A stretch of 59,300 bases of DNA, taken from the NCBI GenBank assembly GCA_964558405.1, contig CAZLDG010000003.1:1-59300 (forward strand). Direction: 5' to 3'. The stretch comes from Thioglobus_B sp964558405. Its GTDB lineage: Bacteria; Pseudomonadota; Gammaproteobacteria; PS1; Pseudothioglobaceae. Below are positions 42,853 through 51,542 of this stretch, one piece after another. Each line of letters opens with the position of its first letter. Position 1 is the stretch's first letter. A model generated the notes under the pieces. The model was not told the origin of the DNA. It was given only the letters and a program-made list of their open reading frames with translations, and searched no databases. Both the position numbers and the translations under genes were made by a program.

Positions 42853-43347
42853 TTAGTGTGTATGCACCCGATGTGGTTTATGCATCATCATACCCTTTCT
42901 AACCACGGCATTCACTACCTGCTTGGTGTCGTTATCAAAATACAGGGTAATCGGTACTTGCTGAGCAATCTCTGGCACTGTCTCAGGACCGATAAGCATC
43001 ACATGCCAAGAGCCTGGCTTTAACGTTAGGGCGTCATTGGCAGCAATAGGCATAAAGTCTTGTTTGATCATTTTCATCATGCCGTCTTGTTTTTTGGTAC
43101 GGTGCAACTCAACGCGCTGATAGCCTGGGGTTTGCGCAGCAATAAGCTTAACGTCATGCTCTAAGTGATTATGGATTTGCATAAACGCGCCTAATGCTGG
43201 CGCATTAGAGGGTGCTGAGCGCACCCAAGGGTCGCTAATCTGAATAGCGCCCGCTATCTGCTGATGCTGGTGTGCAACTGCTGGCACCAATAGACTGGTG
43301 AAAAGTAGTATTGTTAAAATTGACAAGGTTTTTTGGTTAATAAACAT
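42853..43347 (-). CDS. PCu(A)C copper chaperone
   Basis: The 164-aa protein (ATG 43345-43347) has a signal peptide and a cupredoxin-like domain with the Cu(I) ligands spread as HRTKKQDGMMKM and PGSWHVML, the H(M)X10MX21HXM pattern. PCuAC delivers copper to the CuA site with SCO. A His-rich tail (MMHKPHRVHTH) may also bind metal. Confidence 0.9.
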   Translation of the reverse strand: MFINQKTLSILTILLFTSLLVPAVAHQHQQIAGAIQISDPWVRSAPSNAPALGAFMQIHNHLEHDVKLIAAQTPGYQRVELHRTKKQDGMMKMIKQDFMPIAANDALTLKPGSWHVMLIGPETVPEIAQQVPITLYFDNDTKQVVNAVVRKGMMMHKPHRVHTH

Positions 43348-43441
43348 CGTGTTATTTCCTATGTAAATATCAGTAGCAAACTCAACCACAAGGGGTTAAA
43401 ACCATCCAAAGTTGGCTGATATAAAAAGTGGGACTAACTAC

Positions 43442-43831
43442 TTAAACAGGTGGAGCACGAATACTTAAAGATTGATAGCCAGATTCAAGCGCAACAAAAA
43501 GTTGGTGGCTTGAAAAATTAGACAAGGTGTGATTAACAACTGGCAGTACAAAGCCAGTACCCACATTTACATCAAGATTGTTGAGCTCAGCCGATAAACA
43601 ATAAGGGCAATGGGTGCTACTGAGATTAACAGGCTGGTTATCCTCGCCAGCATCAATCCAAAGTTTTTGATAGCCCTGTGTGGTACAAACATTGGCAAAA
43701 TATCCACCACTTGAGGCCTCTGACGTTAGTGAAAAAGCCACTGGCGAGAAGATTTGCAACAACATCAACATTAAGACAGCGCGGGCGGTGCGTTGCCAAG
43801 ATACTTGATTTGTCTGTTGTGCTAATTTCAT
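43442..43831 (-). CDS. DUF2946-like periplasmic protein
   Basis: The 129-aa protein has a signal peptide or anchor (about 15-35), a Cys-containing HCPYCL motif (about residue 75) and ends with RAPPV, a pattern of DUF2946 proteins that often sit beside copper genes. It is upstream of the PCuAC gene by about 95 bases. Function is inferred from context only. Confidence 0.75.
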   Translation of the reverse strand: MKLAQQTNQVSWQRTARAVLMLMLLQIFSPVAFSLTSEASSGGYFANVCTTQGYQKLWIDAGEDNQPVNLSSTHCPYCLSAELNNLDVNVGTGFVLPVVNHTLSNFSSHQLFVALESGYQSLSIRAPPV

Positions 43832-43957
43832 ATGTACTCGCTACCCTTTGCAAAAAAACAAATGCAATGCGTATCAGTGCAAATCATAATCAATAAAATC
43901 AAGTGCATTAGTCTTTTTTACTTTTTTGCCCAGATAACACAATGCTAAAATGAAACC

Positions 43958-44878
43958 ATGAAACTCACACTGGATACCAATAGCGCTGAAGAATTGGCCA
44001 ATATTTGTGGCTCTTTGGATCAAAATCTGGACAATATTGCCAAAAGCCTAGACGTTGAAATCATCAGTCGTGGCAATGAATTTAGCATCACTGGTGACAA
44101 TAAGCAACAGGCCGCTGATTTACTTAGTGAGCTCTCAGTACTGACCAAAACCCAAACCATTGGTGCGAGCGATGTGGAAATGGCGCTTAATCAAGCTGCT
44201 CAGCCTAGCGCGCCCGAGAAAATTGTTAACATCAAAACCAAGAAAAAAATCATTCATGTGCGCTCAACCAATCAGCAACATTATGTGGATGCCATCTACA
44301 ATAAGGATTTAACCTTTGGCATTGGTCCGGCAGGTACGGGCAAAACCTACCTAGCGGTAGCACGCGCCGTCGAAGCACTAGAGCGTTCTGATGTGCGTCG
44401 TATCGTGCTGGTACGACCAGCGGTTGAAGCCGGCGAAAAACTGGGTTTTCTACCTGGAGATCTGAATGAGAAAGTTGACCCTTATCTACGCCCTATCTAT
44501 GACGCCCTGTATGAGATGATGGGTTTTGAGAAAGTTACCAAACTGCTAGATAAGAACGTGATTGAAGTGGCGCCACTGGCCTTTATGCGCGGCCGTACTT
44601 TGAATGAATCTTTTATCATTTTGGACGAGGCACAAAACACCACGGTTGAACAAATGAAGATGTTTTTAACGCGTATGGGTTTTCGCTCAAAAATGGTGAT
44701 CACCGGTGATGTGACCCAAATCGATCTCGCGCGTCATGAGCAATCAGGTCTGTTAAACGCCATGAATGTTCTCAAGGATGAAGCGCAAATCGCCTTTTGT
44801 CACTTTGAATCCAAAGATGTAGTGCGTCACAAATTGGTACAAAAAATCGTTCTGGCTTACGAGCACTATCACAACTAA
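43958..44878 (+). CDS. phoH: PhoH-family ATPase
   Basis: The 306-aa protein has a short N-terminal KH-like region and the PhoH ATPase core with Walker A GPAGTGKTYLA and Walker B FIILDEAQNT. It probably acts in RNA metabolism with YbeY, which is not in the window. It lies on the miaB strand, beyond the copper block. Confidence 0.92.
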   Translation: MKLTLDTNSAEELANICGSLDQNLDNIAKSLDVEIISRGNEFSITGDNKQQAADLLSELSVLTKTQTIGASDVEMALNQAAQPSAPEKIVNIKTKKKIIHVRSTNQQHYVDAIYNKDLTFGIGPAGTGKTYLAVARAVEALERSDVRRIVLVRPAVEAGEKLGFLPGDLNEKVDPYLRPIYDALYEMMGFEKVTKLLDKNVIEVAPLAFMRGRTLNESFIILDEAQNTTVEQMKMFLTRMGFRSKMVITGDVTQIDLARHEQSGLLNAMNVLKDEAQIAFCHFESKDVVRHKLVQKIVLAYEHYHN

Positions 44879-44879
44879 G

Positions 44880-45971
44880 ATGTCCACCTCATCCAAAGTC
44901 ATTGTTGGCCTCTCAGGCGGTGTTGATTCATCGGTTGCTGCCCTATTGCTGCTAGAGCAAGGTTATCAAGTAGAAGGCTTGTTTATGAAAAATTGGGATG
45001 AGGATGATGTCGGCGGCGTCTGTAGTGCCGAACAAGACTTATCCGATGCGCAAAAAGTGGCCAACAAACTGGGCATTAAACTCCATAGTATTAATTTTTC
45101 AGCCGATTATTGGGATGAAGTGTTTGCGCATTTTTTAGCCGAACACAAAAAAGGCAGAACCCCAAATCCTGACGTACTCTGCAATCAAAAGATTAAGTTC
45201 AAAGTCTTTTTAGAATATGCGCTATCACTGGGTGCAGATAAAATTGCCACCGGCCATTACGCCCGTATTGAGACCGAGGGCGATCAGTATTTGTTAAAAA
45301 CCGGACTGGACAATAACAAAGATCAAAGTTATTTCTTACACTTGCTCAATCAGAAACAACTCTCTCAGAGTTTGTTTCCACTGGGTGCAATTCACAAAGA
45401 CGAAGTACGCAAAATTGCCAGCGAACAAGGTTTTATCACTGCAGACAAAAAAGATTCAACCGGAATTTGTTTTATTGGCGAACGCAATTTTGGCGAATTC
45501 TTGCAGACTTACCTACCCAAACAGCCTGGCAACATGGTTGACAAACACGGTAATATTATTAAAACCCATCAAGGCTTGGCGTTTTATACCATTGGCCAAA
45601 GAAAAGGCTTGGAGATTGGCGGGGGTTTTGGTAATTCAGGCGAGCCATGGTTTGTAGCCGACAAACGCATTGAGAGTAATGAACTATTGGTGGTACAAGG
45701 CGACGATGAGGCACTTTATCACCAGATGCTCACAGCCTCTAACCTGCATTTTATTGCCGATACTTATACAGCCCCTGTCAAACTACAGGCCAAGATCCGT
45801 TATCGTCAAAGCTCACAAGATTGCACCATTTTATCTGTGGATAATGCGCGCAACGTCGTAGTAAAATTTGACCAAGTACAACGCGCCATCACCCCAGGAC
45901 AATCGGTGGTGTTTTATGACCAAGACGTGTGTATTGGTGGTGCAGTTATTGAGAGCAGATACAATGAGTAA
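44880..45971 (+). CDS. mnmA: tRNA-specific 2-thiouridylase MnmA
   Basis: The 363-aa enzyme has the PP-loop SGGVDSSVAALLL, the catalytic Cys pair in VLCNQKIKF and STGICFIGERNF, and the C-terminal beta domain. It thiolates U34 of tRNAs for Lys, Glu and Gln. It starts one base after the phoH stop and its end overlaps hflD by eight bases. Confidence 0.97.
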   Translation: MSTSSKVIVGLSGGVDSSVAALLLLEQGYQVEGLFMKNWDEDDVGGVCSAEQDLSDAQKVANKLGIKLHSINFSADYWDEVFAHFLAEHKKGRTPNPDVLCNQKIKFKVFLEYALSLGADKIATGHYARIETEGDQYLLKTGLDNNKDQSYFLHLLNQKQLSQSLFPLGAIHKDEVRKIASEQGFITADKKDSTGICFIGERNFGEFLQTYLPKQPGNMVDKHGNIIKTHQGLAFYTIGQRKGLEIGGGFGNSGEPWFVADKRIESNELLVVQGDDEALYHQMLTASNLHFIADTYTAPVKLQAKIRYRQSSQDCTILSVDNARNVVVKFDQVQRAITPGQSVVFYDQDVCIGGAVIESRYNE

Positions 45972-46569
45972 ACTAAAAAATCAAACCCTGGCGCTGGCCA
46001 GTATTTTGCAAACCACCTCTTTGGTTGAACAATTAGCCTCAACCGGCACTTGCGATCAAAAAGGCAGTGAAGCCAGCCTGAAAAGTATTGTTAATACCAG
46101 CAGCAAGCTCGAAGAAGTTTTTGACTCGGCACAAGATTTGGAAACGGGGGTTTCTGCGCTGAAAATCGCCTTAGGCAAAAAGAGTAAAAGCATGAAAAAT
46201 GTGATGTTTTATGCACTCACACTGATTAATCTTGAGAAAAAACTGATGAAAAATCAGTCGCTACTCACTGAAATTTCCACGGAGATTGAGAAAATCAAGC
46301 ATCAGGAAATGTTTGAAATCTCTCATAGTAATTCGATTGCACGCCTAGCGGAGTTGTATAAGAGTACATTGGGCAGTCTTAATCCTAGAATTATGGTCAG
46401 CGGCGAGCAGCTCTATCTCTCCAATGAACGTACTGCCAATCACATTCGAGCCCTACTGCTAGCAGGTATTCGTGCGGTCTCTTTATGGAAGTCTCAAGGC
46501 GGAAAAACCTGGCATTTAATCTTCCAAAAGAAAAAGACATTAAATTTTGTGAATTCTCTAGACTTTTAA
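45964..46569 (+). CDS. hflD: HflD homologue
   Basis: The 201-aa protein matches HflD: N-terminal LKNQTLALASILQTTSLVEQLA, central LEKKLMKN and C-terminal HIRALLLAGIRAVSLWKSQGG. HflD is a lysogenisation regulator of unclear native role, conserved after mnmA in gammaproteobacteria. The ATG at 45964-45966 is chosen although the frame is open upstream inside mnmA. Confidence 0.88.
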   Translation: MSKLKNQTLALASILQTTSLVEQLASTGTCDQKGSEASLKSIVNTSSKLEEVFDSAQDLETGVSALKIALGKKSKSMKNVMFYALTLINLEKKLMKNQSLLTEISTEIEKIKHQEMFEISHSNSIARLAELYKSTLGSLNPRIMVSGEQLYLSNERTANHIRALLLAGIRAVSLWKSQGGKTWHLIFQKKKTLNFVNSLDF

Positions 46570-46581
46570 GCATTAAGACTT

Positions 46582-46587
46582 TATAAT
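46582..46587 (+). promoter_or_regulatory. Predicted rpsT promoter (-10)
   Basis: A perfect TATAAT lies 38 bases upstream of the rpsT ATG, with TAGACT at 17-base spacing as a modest -35 overlapping the end of hflD. No clear Shine-Dalgarno precedes rpsT, as is common for its autoregulated leader. Confidence 0.55.
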
Positions 46588-46624
46588 ATCGCGTTTTACA
46601 TTATTTAAATCTTAGATATCATTT

Positions 46625-46885
46625 ATGGCTAACTCAGCAGGCTCTAAAAAACGCGCAAGACAAGCAGTTAAACGCAACAAGCACAACGCACAAATTCGCG
46701 CTAAAGTTCGTACTTTTATTAAAAAGGTTTCTTATGCCGTTGAAGCAGGCGACAAAGACACAGCCACTGGCGGTTTTGCTGACATGCAAAAAGCAGTTGA
46801 CCAAGCAGTTTCTAAAGGTTTAATGCATAAAAACCAAGCAGCTCGTAAGAAGTCTCGCTTGAGTGCACAGATCAAAGCACTATAA
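46625..46885 (+). CDS. rpsT: 30S ribosomal protein S20
   Basis: The 86-aa basic protein is S20: MANSAGSKKRARQAVKRNKHN at the N-terminus (in part), then a helical body and NQAARKKSRLSAQIKAL at the end. It binds 16S rRNA early in 30S assembly. A strong terminator follows. Confidence 0.98.
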   Translation: MANSAGSKKRARQAVKRNKHNAQIRAKVRTFIKKVSYAVEAGDKDTATGGFADMQKAVDQAVSKGLMHKNQAARKKSRLSAQIKAL

Positions 46886-46903
46886 AAAATCAAATCTCCA
46901 TTT

Positions 46904-46932
46904 AAAAACCCTCTTTTGAGGGTTTTTTTTCG
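46904..46932 (+). terminator. Rho-independent terminator after rpsT
   Basis: AAAAACCCTC/GAGGGTTTTT with a TTTT loop is followed by more T. It lies 19 bases after the rpsT stop. Confidence 0.95.
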
Positions 46933-47022
46933 TCTGCTGCTTCCTTATCAACACCTATAGTTTGTTATGCAACTCAATCGGTATTGGTTATACTATTTCT
47001 AGCAAAACCTTAAGCAATAACC

Positions 47023-47511
47023 ATGGTAGATGAATCTGATAAAGCCCTATTTAGATCCACAGTTGATAGCGCAGCACCGCTAGATAAAGACGCCCCAAAA
47101 ATGGGTGCCACTCAAAAGACTTATGCGAGATTTGAAGCCTATAGTTATATCTCTGAGGCGCAACTCTCTGGTTCTGAGGTACTGAATTATGCGCGCAGTG
47201 GTGTCAGCAATAAACTGATTAAAAAAATGCAACGCGGCGAGATTGACTATGCGCCTTCTATTGACCTACACGGCTATACACTCACTCAAACCTGTCAAGC
47301 CTTATCCGATTTTATCTATCATCATCAAAACGCGCGCTTTGTGCATATTATTCATGGCAAGGGTTATAACAGCGAAAACAATCTTAGCGTGCTAAAAACC
47401 CAAGTGGCAAGCTTTTTAAAACAACACCCGCAAGTGCTGGCTTTTCACTCTTGTCCAGCTAAGGATGGTGGTACCGGTGCGGTCTTTGTACTATTAAAAA
47501 ACCATGTTTAA
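47023..47511 (+). CDS. Smr-domain protein (SmrA/SmrB-like)
   Basis: The 162-aa protein has a disordered N-terminal part and a C-terminal Smr domain with SIDLHGYTLTQ (DLHG) and FVHIIHGKGYNS (HGKG). Smr proteins are nucleases; SmrB cuts mRNA at collided ribosomes. The final HSCPAKDGGTGAVFVLL strand is also typical. It overlaps xseA by eight bases. Confidence 0.88.
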   Translation: MVDESDKALFRSTVDSAAPLDKDAPKMGATQKTYARFEAYSYISEAQLSGSEVLNYARSGVSNKLIKKMQRGEIDYAPSIDLHGYTLTQTCQALSDFIYHHQNARFVHIIHGKGYNSENNLSVLKTQVASFLKQHPQVLAFHSCPAKDGGTGAVFVLLKNHV

Positions 47512-48904
47512 CGAAGACGAAATCTATAGTGTTAGTGGCTTTGTCTCCTTGTGCAACAAGAGTATTGCTCAACACATTCCTGCGTGTTGGCTTCAAGGTG
47601 AGATTTCCAACTTGGTCTATGCCAAATCTGGGCATATCTACTTTTCCCTTAAAGATGATCGTGCGCAGCTGCGTTGTGCTTTTTTTCGCCTAAGTCAGCG
47701 CAAACTCAATTTTGAATTAGAGGATGGTATGGCAGTACTGGTCAACGCCAGCCCCACCTTGTACGAATCTCGAGGAGATTTTCAAATTGTCATTAAACAG
47801 ATTGAAGCCACCGGCGTGGGCAATCTGCAACTGGCCTTTGAACAACTTAAGGATAAATTAAACCAAGAGGGTTTGTTTGACGTACAACACAAAAAACCCT
47901 TGCCGACTGCGCCTCAAACCATTGGTGTTGTTTCTTCTAGTATTGGCGCGGTGATTCAAGATATTATTCGTGTGCTGAGTCAACGTTATCCGTTTGCCGA
48001 TATTTTATTGTTTGACTCACCCGTACAAGGCGAAGGCGCCAGTATGCAACTCATTCGCGCTCTGGAAGCGGCTGATTACTCTAAAAAATGTGATGTGATT
48101 ATTCTGGCGCGTGGCGGTGGTTCACTAGAAGACCTTTACGCCTTTAATAACGAGGCATTAGCCAGAGCCGTATTTGCCAGCAAGACCCCTATTATCAGTG
48201 CGGTTGGACATGAAACTGACACCACTATTTGTGATTTTGTCGCCGATGTGCGCGCACCCACGCCTAGTGCAGCAGCAGCCATCGCCACACCAGATAAACT
48301 AGAACTACTGGCGCAAGTCAACACCCGGCTTAGACATATTCGCCATGCCATGGAGCAGGTGCTTAATAGTCAACAGATCAAACTAACACAACTTAAATCG
48401 CGGATTATCTCGCCCGAGCAACAGCTTAACTTCTTGGCGCAAAAACTAGATACACTAAGTGAATCCTTGCATCGCAGCATTACAACCCAAACAAAAGACC
48501 AGCAACACAAGCTTCATCTACTACTGGGCAAGCTCTCACAATACTCGCCTACAAGTGCGCTAAATAGTAGCAAAACATTATTAGAGCAATCCAAGGCTCG
48601 CATCGCCCAAAGTGCTTGGCAAAATCTGGGGAAAAATCAACAAAGTCTACAAGCGCTAAAACAACGCTTGCAACAGGCAAGCATGGGGCAAATACAAAGG
48701 CAAAAAACCCAACTGCATCATCAAGTTAGTGCTCTACATCATCTCTCGCCACTGAGTACACTATCGCGCGGCTATAGTATTAGTACCAATGCCAATCACC
48801 AGGTATTAAGCTCAGTGAAATCGGTTAACATAGGTCAGGTGTTAATCTCGCGCGTGACTGATGGCAAAATTTATTCCAAGGTTGAAAGTATTGAAAACGA
48901 TTAG
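47504..48904 (+). CDS. xseA: Exodeoxyribonuclease VII large subunit
   Basis: The 466-aa protein has an N-terminal OB fold (LQGEISNLVYAKSGHIYFSLKD), the catalytic core with ILARGGGSLEDLYAFN and SAVGHETDTTICDFVADVRAPTPSAAA and a long C-terminal coiled coil. It degrades single-stranded DNA with XseB (not in the window). Confidence 0.95.
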   Translation: MFNEDEIYSVSGFVSLCNKSIAQHIPACWLQGEISNLVYAKSGHIYFSLKDDRAQLRCAFFRLSQRKLNFELEDGMAVLVNASPTLYESRGDFQIVIKQIEATGVGNLQLAFEQLKDKLNQEGLFDVQHKKPLPTAPQTIGVVSSSIGAVIQDIIRVLSQRYPFADILLFDSPVQGEGASMQLIRALEAADYSKKCDVIILARGGGSLEDLYAFNNEALARAVFASKTPIISAVGHETDTTICDFVADVRAPTPSAAAAIATPDKLELLAQVNTRLRHIRHAMEQVLNSQQIKLTQLKSRIISPEQQLNFLAQKLDTLSESLHRSITTQTKDQQHKLHLLLGKLSQYSPTSALNSSKTLLEQSKARIAQSAWQNLGKNQQSLQALKQRLQQASMGQIQRQKTQLHHQVSALHHLSPLSTLSRGYSISTNANHQVLSSVKSVNIGQVLISRVTDGKIYSKVESIEND

Positions 48905-49706
48905 TTATTTACTATTACTATTGCCCACTTGGGTGCTGGCAAATCTTAGTATCGAACACACACCTGTACCGGGTGGTATTGCCGTGGTAGAGTTCCAAAC
49001 CAATCACGCCGAGCCTAAAGCCTTTTATGGCAACGTCCGCCTATACGTGCAAAAAACCAAACCAGAACATTGGCAGGCCTTGGTCGGTATTCCTCTATTA
49101 GCCACCCCTGGGGAACAATACATTCAGGTCCAAGATTTTTCTCAGCGCAAAATAGCGTTTAACGTAGAGCCACACCAATACCAAGAGCAACATATCACTC
49201 TTAAGGGTAAACAGAAAAAATACGTTAACCCCAACACTGAGCATATGCAGCGCATTCAACGTGAGCGCCCTATTCTCTCGAACGCCAGAAAACAGTATTC
49301 TCAGCACGCACTGGCCACCGACGCATTCTCCCTGCCAGTCTCTGGCATCACCACCGGCTCTTTTGGTCTGAAACGTTTTTACAATCAACAAGCACGCAAC
49401 CCGCACACCGGTGTTGACTACGCAGCCAAGACTGATACACCGATTCGCGCACCGGCCAAGGGCCGCGTCATTCTAACTGGTGAATTCTACTTTAACGGCA
49501 AAACGGTATTTATCGATCATGGTATGGGTCTGATCAGTGTCTATATTCATATGAACAACATTCAAGTTGAACAAGGTCAACTACTTAATGCTGGTGATAT
49601 CATTGGTGGTATTGGCCAAACTGGCCGTGCCACCGGGCCGCATCTGCATTGGGGGGTGTACTTGAATCAAACCGCGGTTAATCCGAACTTACTCTTGGAG
49701 CAATAA
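48861..49706 (+). CDS. Secreted M23 (LytM) endopeptidase
   Basis: The 281-aa protein has a signal peptide (core ISYLLLLLPTWVLA), a beta-rich N-terminal domain and a C-terminal LytM domain with intact zinc ligands: HTGVDYA and HLHWGVY. It should cut cross-links in peptidoglycan. The start at 48861 overlaps xseA by 44 bases; a TTG at 48891 giving MKTISYLL is an alternative and would reduce the overlap. Confidence 0.88.
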   Translation: MAKFIPRLKVLKTISYLLLLLPTWVLANLSIEHTPVPGGIAVVEFQTNHAEPKAFYGNVRLYVQKTKPEHWQALVGIPLLATPGEQYIQVQDFSQRKIAFNVEPHQYQEQHITLKGKQKKYVNPNTEHMQRIQRERPILSNARKQYSQHALATDAFSLPVSGITTGSFGLKRFYNQQARNPHTGVDYAAKTDTPIRAPAKGRVILTGEFYFNGKTVFIDHGMGLISVYIHMNNIQVEQGQLLNAGDIIGGIGQTGRATGPHLHWGVYLNQTAVNPNLLLEQ

Positions 49707-50108
49707 ATGCAATCTGATGTTTCTATCATGCGCCATTTTGGTGCGATTTTCTACGACGCCTTTTTGGTTTTCTCACTGATTTTTGTTATCAACTTGCTGC
49801 TGGTGCCTTTTTACCAGGTGGAGGCAGACCAGCAAAATTCTCAGCTATTTTTTCTCATTACTCTGCCGGCTACTTACTTATATTTCGCCCTGTCTTGGGT
49901 AAAAGGCGGACAAACTTTAGGCATGAAGGCCTGGAAGTTTCGCATGATTAAAATCGACCACAGTCCACTGACTCACAAAGACGCTCTGATTCGATTTATT
50001 GCGGCTATAATATCACTAGTATTACCAGGGTTATTGTATAAATTTATCGACCCAAACCATCGCGCTTTGCAAGATAAATTAAGTCGTACAATATTGATAA
50101 AAAATTGA
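49707..50108 (+). CDS. RDD-family membrane protein
   Basis: The 133-aa protein has about three membrane segments and the RDD pattern (FGAIFYDAFLVF, KGGQTLGMKAWKFRM, NHRALQDKLSRTILI). The role of the family is mostly unknown; some members are ion antiporters. It starts directly after the M23 stop. Its stop codon lies inside the FNR box of the next gene. Confidence 0.88.
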   Translation: MQSDVSIMRHFGAIFYDAFLVFSLIFVINLLLVPFYQVEADQQNSQLFFLITLPATYLYFALSWVKGGQTLGMKAWKFRMIKIDHSPLTHKDALIRFIAAIISLVLPGLLYKFIDPNHRALQDKLSRTILIKN

Positions 50109-50118
50109 TTTACATCAA
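50105..50118 (+). promoter_or_regulatory. Perfect FNR box
   Basis: TTGATTTACATCAA matches the FNR/Anr consensus TTGAT-N4-ATCAA in all ten fixed bases. Its centre (50111.5) lies about 41.5 bases upstream of the start expected from the -10 at 50142-50147, the class II activator position. It overlaps the RDD stop codon. Confidence 0.85.
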
Positions 50119-50141
50119 TTTTAACCAATAAAGACCTATGC

Positions 50142-50147
50142 TATAAT
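50142..50147 (+). promoter_or_regulatory. -10 element of the FNR-dependent promoter
   Basis: A perfect TATAAT gives a start near 50153-50154. There is no good -35 at 17 bases (TTTTAA), as expected when FNR occupies that position. The leader is about 30 bases and ends in an AAAGGGAGA ribosome site. Confidence 0.75.
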
Positions 50148-50182
50148 ACGGTCATTATTACACAACAAAAAGGGAGACAAAA

Positions 50183-50419
50183 ATGTCAAATGTTGATAAC
50201 AGTGGTGTTAAAGGTAATATCTTAATGCTTTCTACGTTAGTGGTAACTTTGGTTCTACCATTGGCTCTAATTCTACTTTCTTATATTGGCATCATCTCTG
50301 GTACAGCGGTTTACATTGCAGCATTCGCAGTAATCGCCTCAGTGCTTTATATTGTTGGTGGTGGCGCTTGGATGTTCTACCAGGACAAAAAAGACGGTGA
50401 GCAACTAGCCGATGGCTAA
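50183..50419 (+). CDS. Small two-helix membrane protein under FNR-type promoter (78 aa)
   Basis: The 78-aa protein has two predicted membrane helices (about 14-36 and 41-66), a short polar N-terminus and a charged C-terminal tail (YQDKKDGEQLADG). The ATG has a very strong AGGGAGA ribosome site and the promoter carries a perfect FNR box, so it should be well expressed when oxygen is low. A perfect terminator follows, inside the next ORF. I recognise no named family; an accessory subunit of a respiratory complex is possible but not shown. Confidence 0.8.
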   Translation: MSNVDNSGVKGNILMLSTLVVTLVLPLALILLSYIGIISGTAVYIAAFAVIASVLYIVGGGAWMFYQDKKDGEQLADG

Positions 50420-50441
50420 AGCCACACAATTCACTAATTAA

Positions 50442-50783
50442 ATGGTGAAAAAAATACTCAAAAAGCCAAACATCTTGTTTGGCTTTTTTTATCAGCATTG
50501 GATTAGCATTATCCTCTTGGTGATGCTGATCACCTTGGTGCGTCAAAATTTTTTCATTAACCAGTTTCCTTTTGTACTGCACGACAAGCAAGAACAAATT
50601 CAACAGCACCAACAACAAAACCGCTTAATTACACAACATAACCAACAATTAGAAGCCGAACTGACCAGTCTGGGACAAACCAATATGGAGCTGATTGAGT
50701 CCAGTGCGCGCTATAAATTTGGACTGATTAAAGATGGTGAATTGTTTTACCGAGTATCACGCCTAAAAAAAGAGCAAGACTAG
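50442..50783 (+). CDS. ftsB: FtsB-like divisome protein
   Basis: The 113-aa protein has one membrane segment (about 20-36), a Gln-rich coiled coil (about 48-85) and the FtsB C-terminal pattern ESSARYKFGLIKDGELFYRVS. FtsB with FtsL and FtsQ controls septal wall synthesis. ispD and ispF follow, as in other gammaproteobacteria. The N-terminus is about 20 residues longer than usual and its codons 7-16 form a perfect terminator hairpin, so the true start may be later or the leader regulatory. Confidence 0.85.
   Translation: MVKKILKKPNILFGFFYQHWISIILLVMLITLVRQNFFINQFPFVLHDKQEQIQQHQQQNRLITQHNQQLEAELTSLGQTNMELIESSARYKFGLIKDGELFYRVSRLKKEQD
50460..50490 (+). terminator. Rho-independent terminator inside the ftsB 5' end
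   Basis: AAAAAGCCAAACA and TGTTTGGCTTTTT form a perfect 13-base-pair stem with a TCT loop, followed by further T. It lies 41 bases after the stop of the 78-aa gene and 18 bases inside the annotated ftsB frame. As DNA it is an excellent terminator for the upstream gene. Confidence 0.9.
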
Positions 50784-50840
50784 GCCAATCCGGCTAATAT
50801 TGGCTTATATAATAGTCCTATTTACCATGGGTCATTCATC

Positions 50841-51539
50841 TTGTCTAACGCCAAATACTATCTGATTATTCCTGCCAGTGGCCTGGGGTCACGCATGGAA
50901 TCAGAGCTGCCCAAGCAATACATACAGCTAGACAATGGTCTGAGTGTTTTGGACCAAACCCTAAAAACCCTGCTGGAGATGGAAAAAATCCAAGGCTTGG
51001 TCATTGCCATTAGCGCTAACGATAGTCATTTCAAACACTCTGAGTTTTATCATCACCCCAAACTATTGGCAGTAGCCACTGGTGGTAAGCAGCGATTCAA
51101 CTCGGTCATGAATGCCATGGAGGTGCTTAAGGAACACGCAACAGCAGATGATTGGGTCTTAGTACATGACGCCGCCCGTCCTTGTGTGGATCCAGAGGAT
51201 ATCAACCATATGATTAAGCAATTACAAGATCACGCAGTTGGCGGACTGCTGGCCACACCCGTGGTAGATACCATTAAATACGCACATCAAGGTGTGGTGC
51301 AAAGCACGGTTGATCGTCAAAACCTATGGCAGGCACAAACCCCACAAATGTATCGATTTGGCGTATTATCTGAAGCATTAACTTGTGCTATTAATCAAGG
51401 TGTTGAAATCACTGATGAGGCGGGCAGCATTGAAAACATGGGTCTGAAATCAAAAATTATTCCCGGCAGTAAGACCAATATTAAGATTACCACTCAAGAG
51501 GATTTGGCATTGGCCAATTTTTATCTAAGCAATACGTAG
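50841..51539 (+). CDS. ispD: 2-C-methyl-D-erythritol 4-phosphate cytidylyltransferase
   Basis: The 232-aa protein has the nucleotidyltransferase start LIIPASGLGSRMESELPKQY and VLVHDAARPCV. It makes CDP-methylerythritol in the MEP isoprenoid pathway. The likely start is TTG 50841-50843; a nearby ATG is in another frame. ispF follows three bases later. Confidence 0.95.
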   Translation: MSNAKYYLIIPASGLGSRMESELPKQYIQLDNGLSVLDQTLKTLLEMEKIQGLVIAISANDSHFKHSEFYHHPKLLAVATGGKQRFNSVMNAMEVLKEHATADDWVLVHDAARPCVDPEDINHMIKQLQDHAVGGLLATPVVDTIKYAHQGVVQSTVDRQNLWQAQTPQMYRFGVLSEALTCAINQGVEITDEAGSIENMGLKSKIIPGSKTNIKITTQEDLALANFYLSNT

Positions 51540-51542
51540 TTT

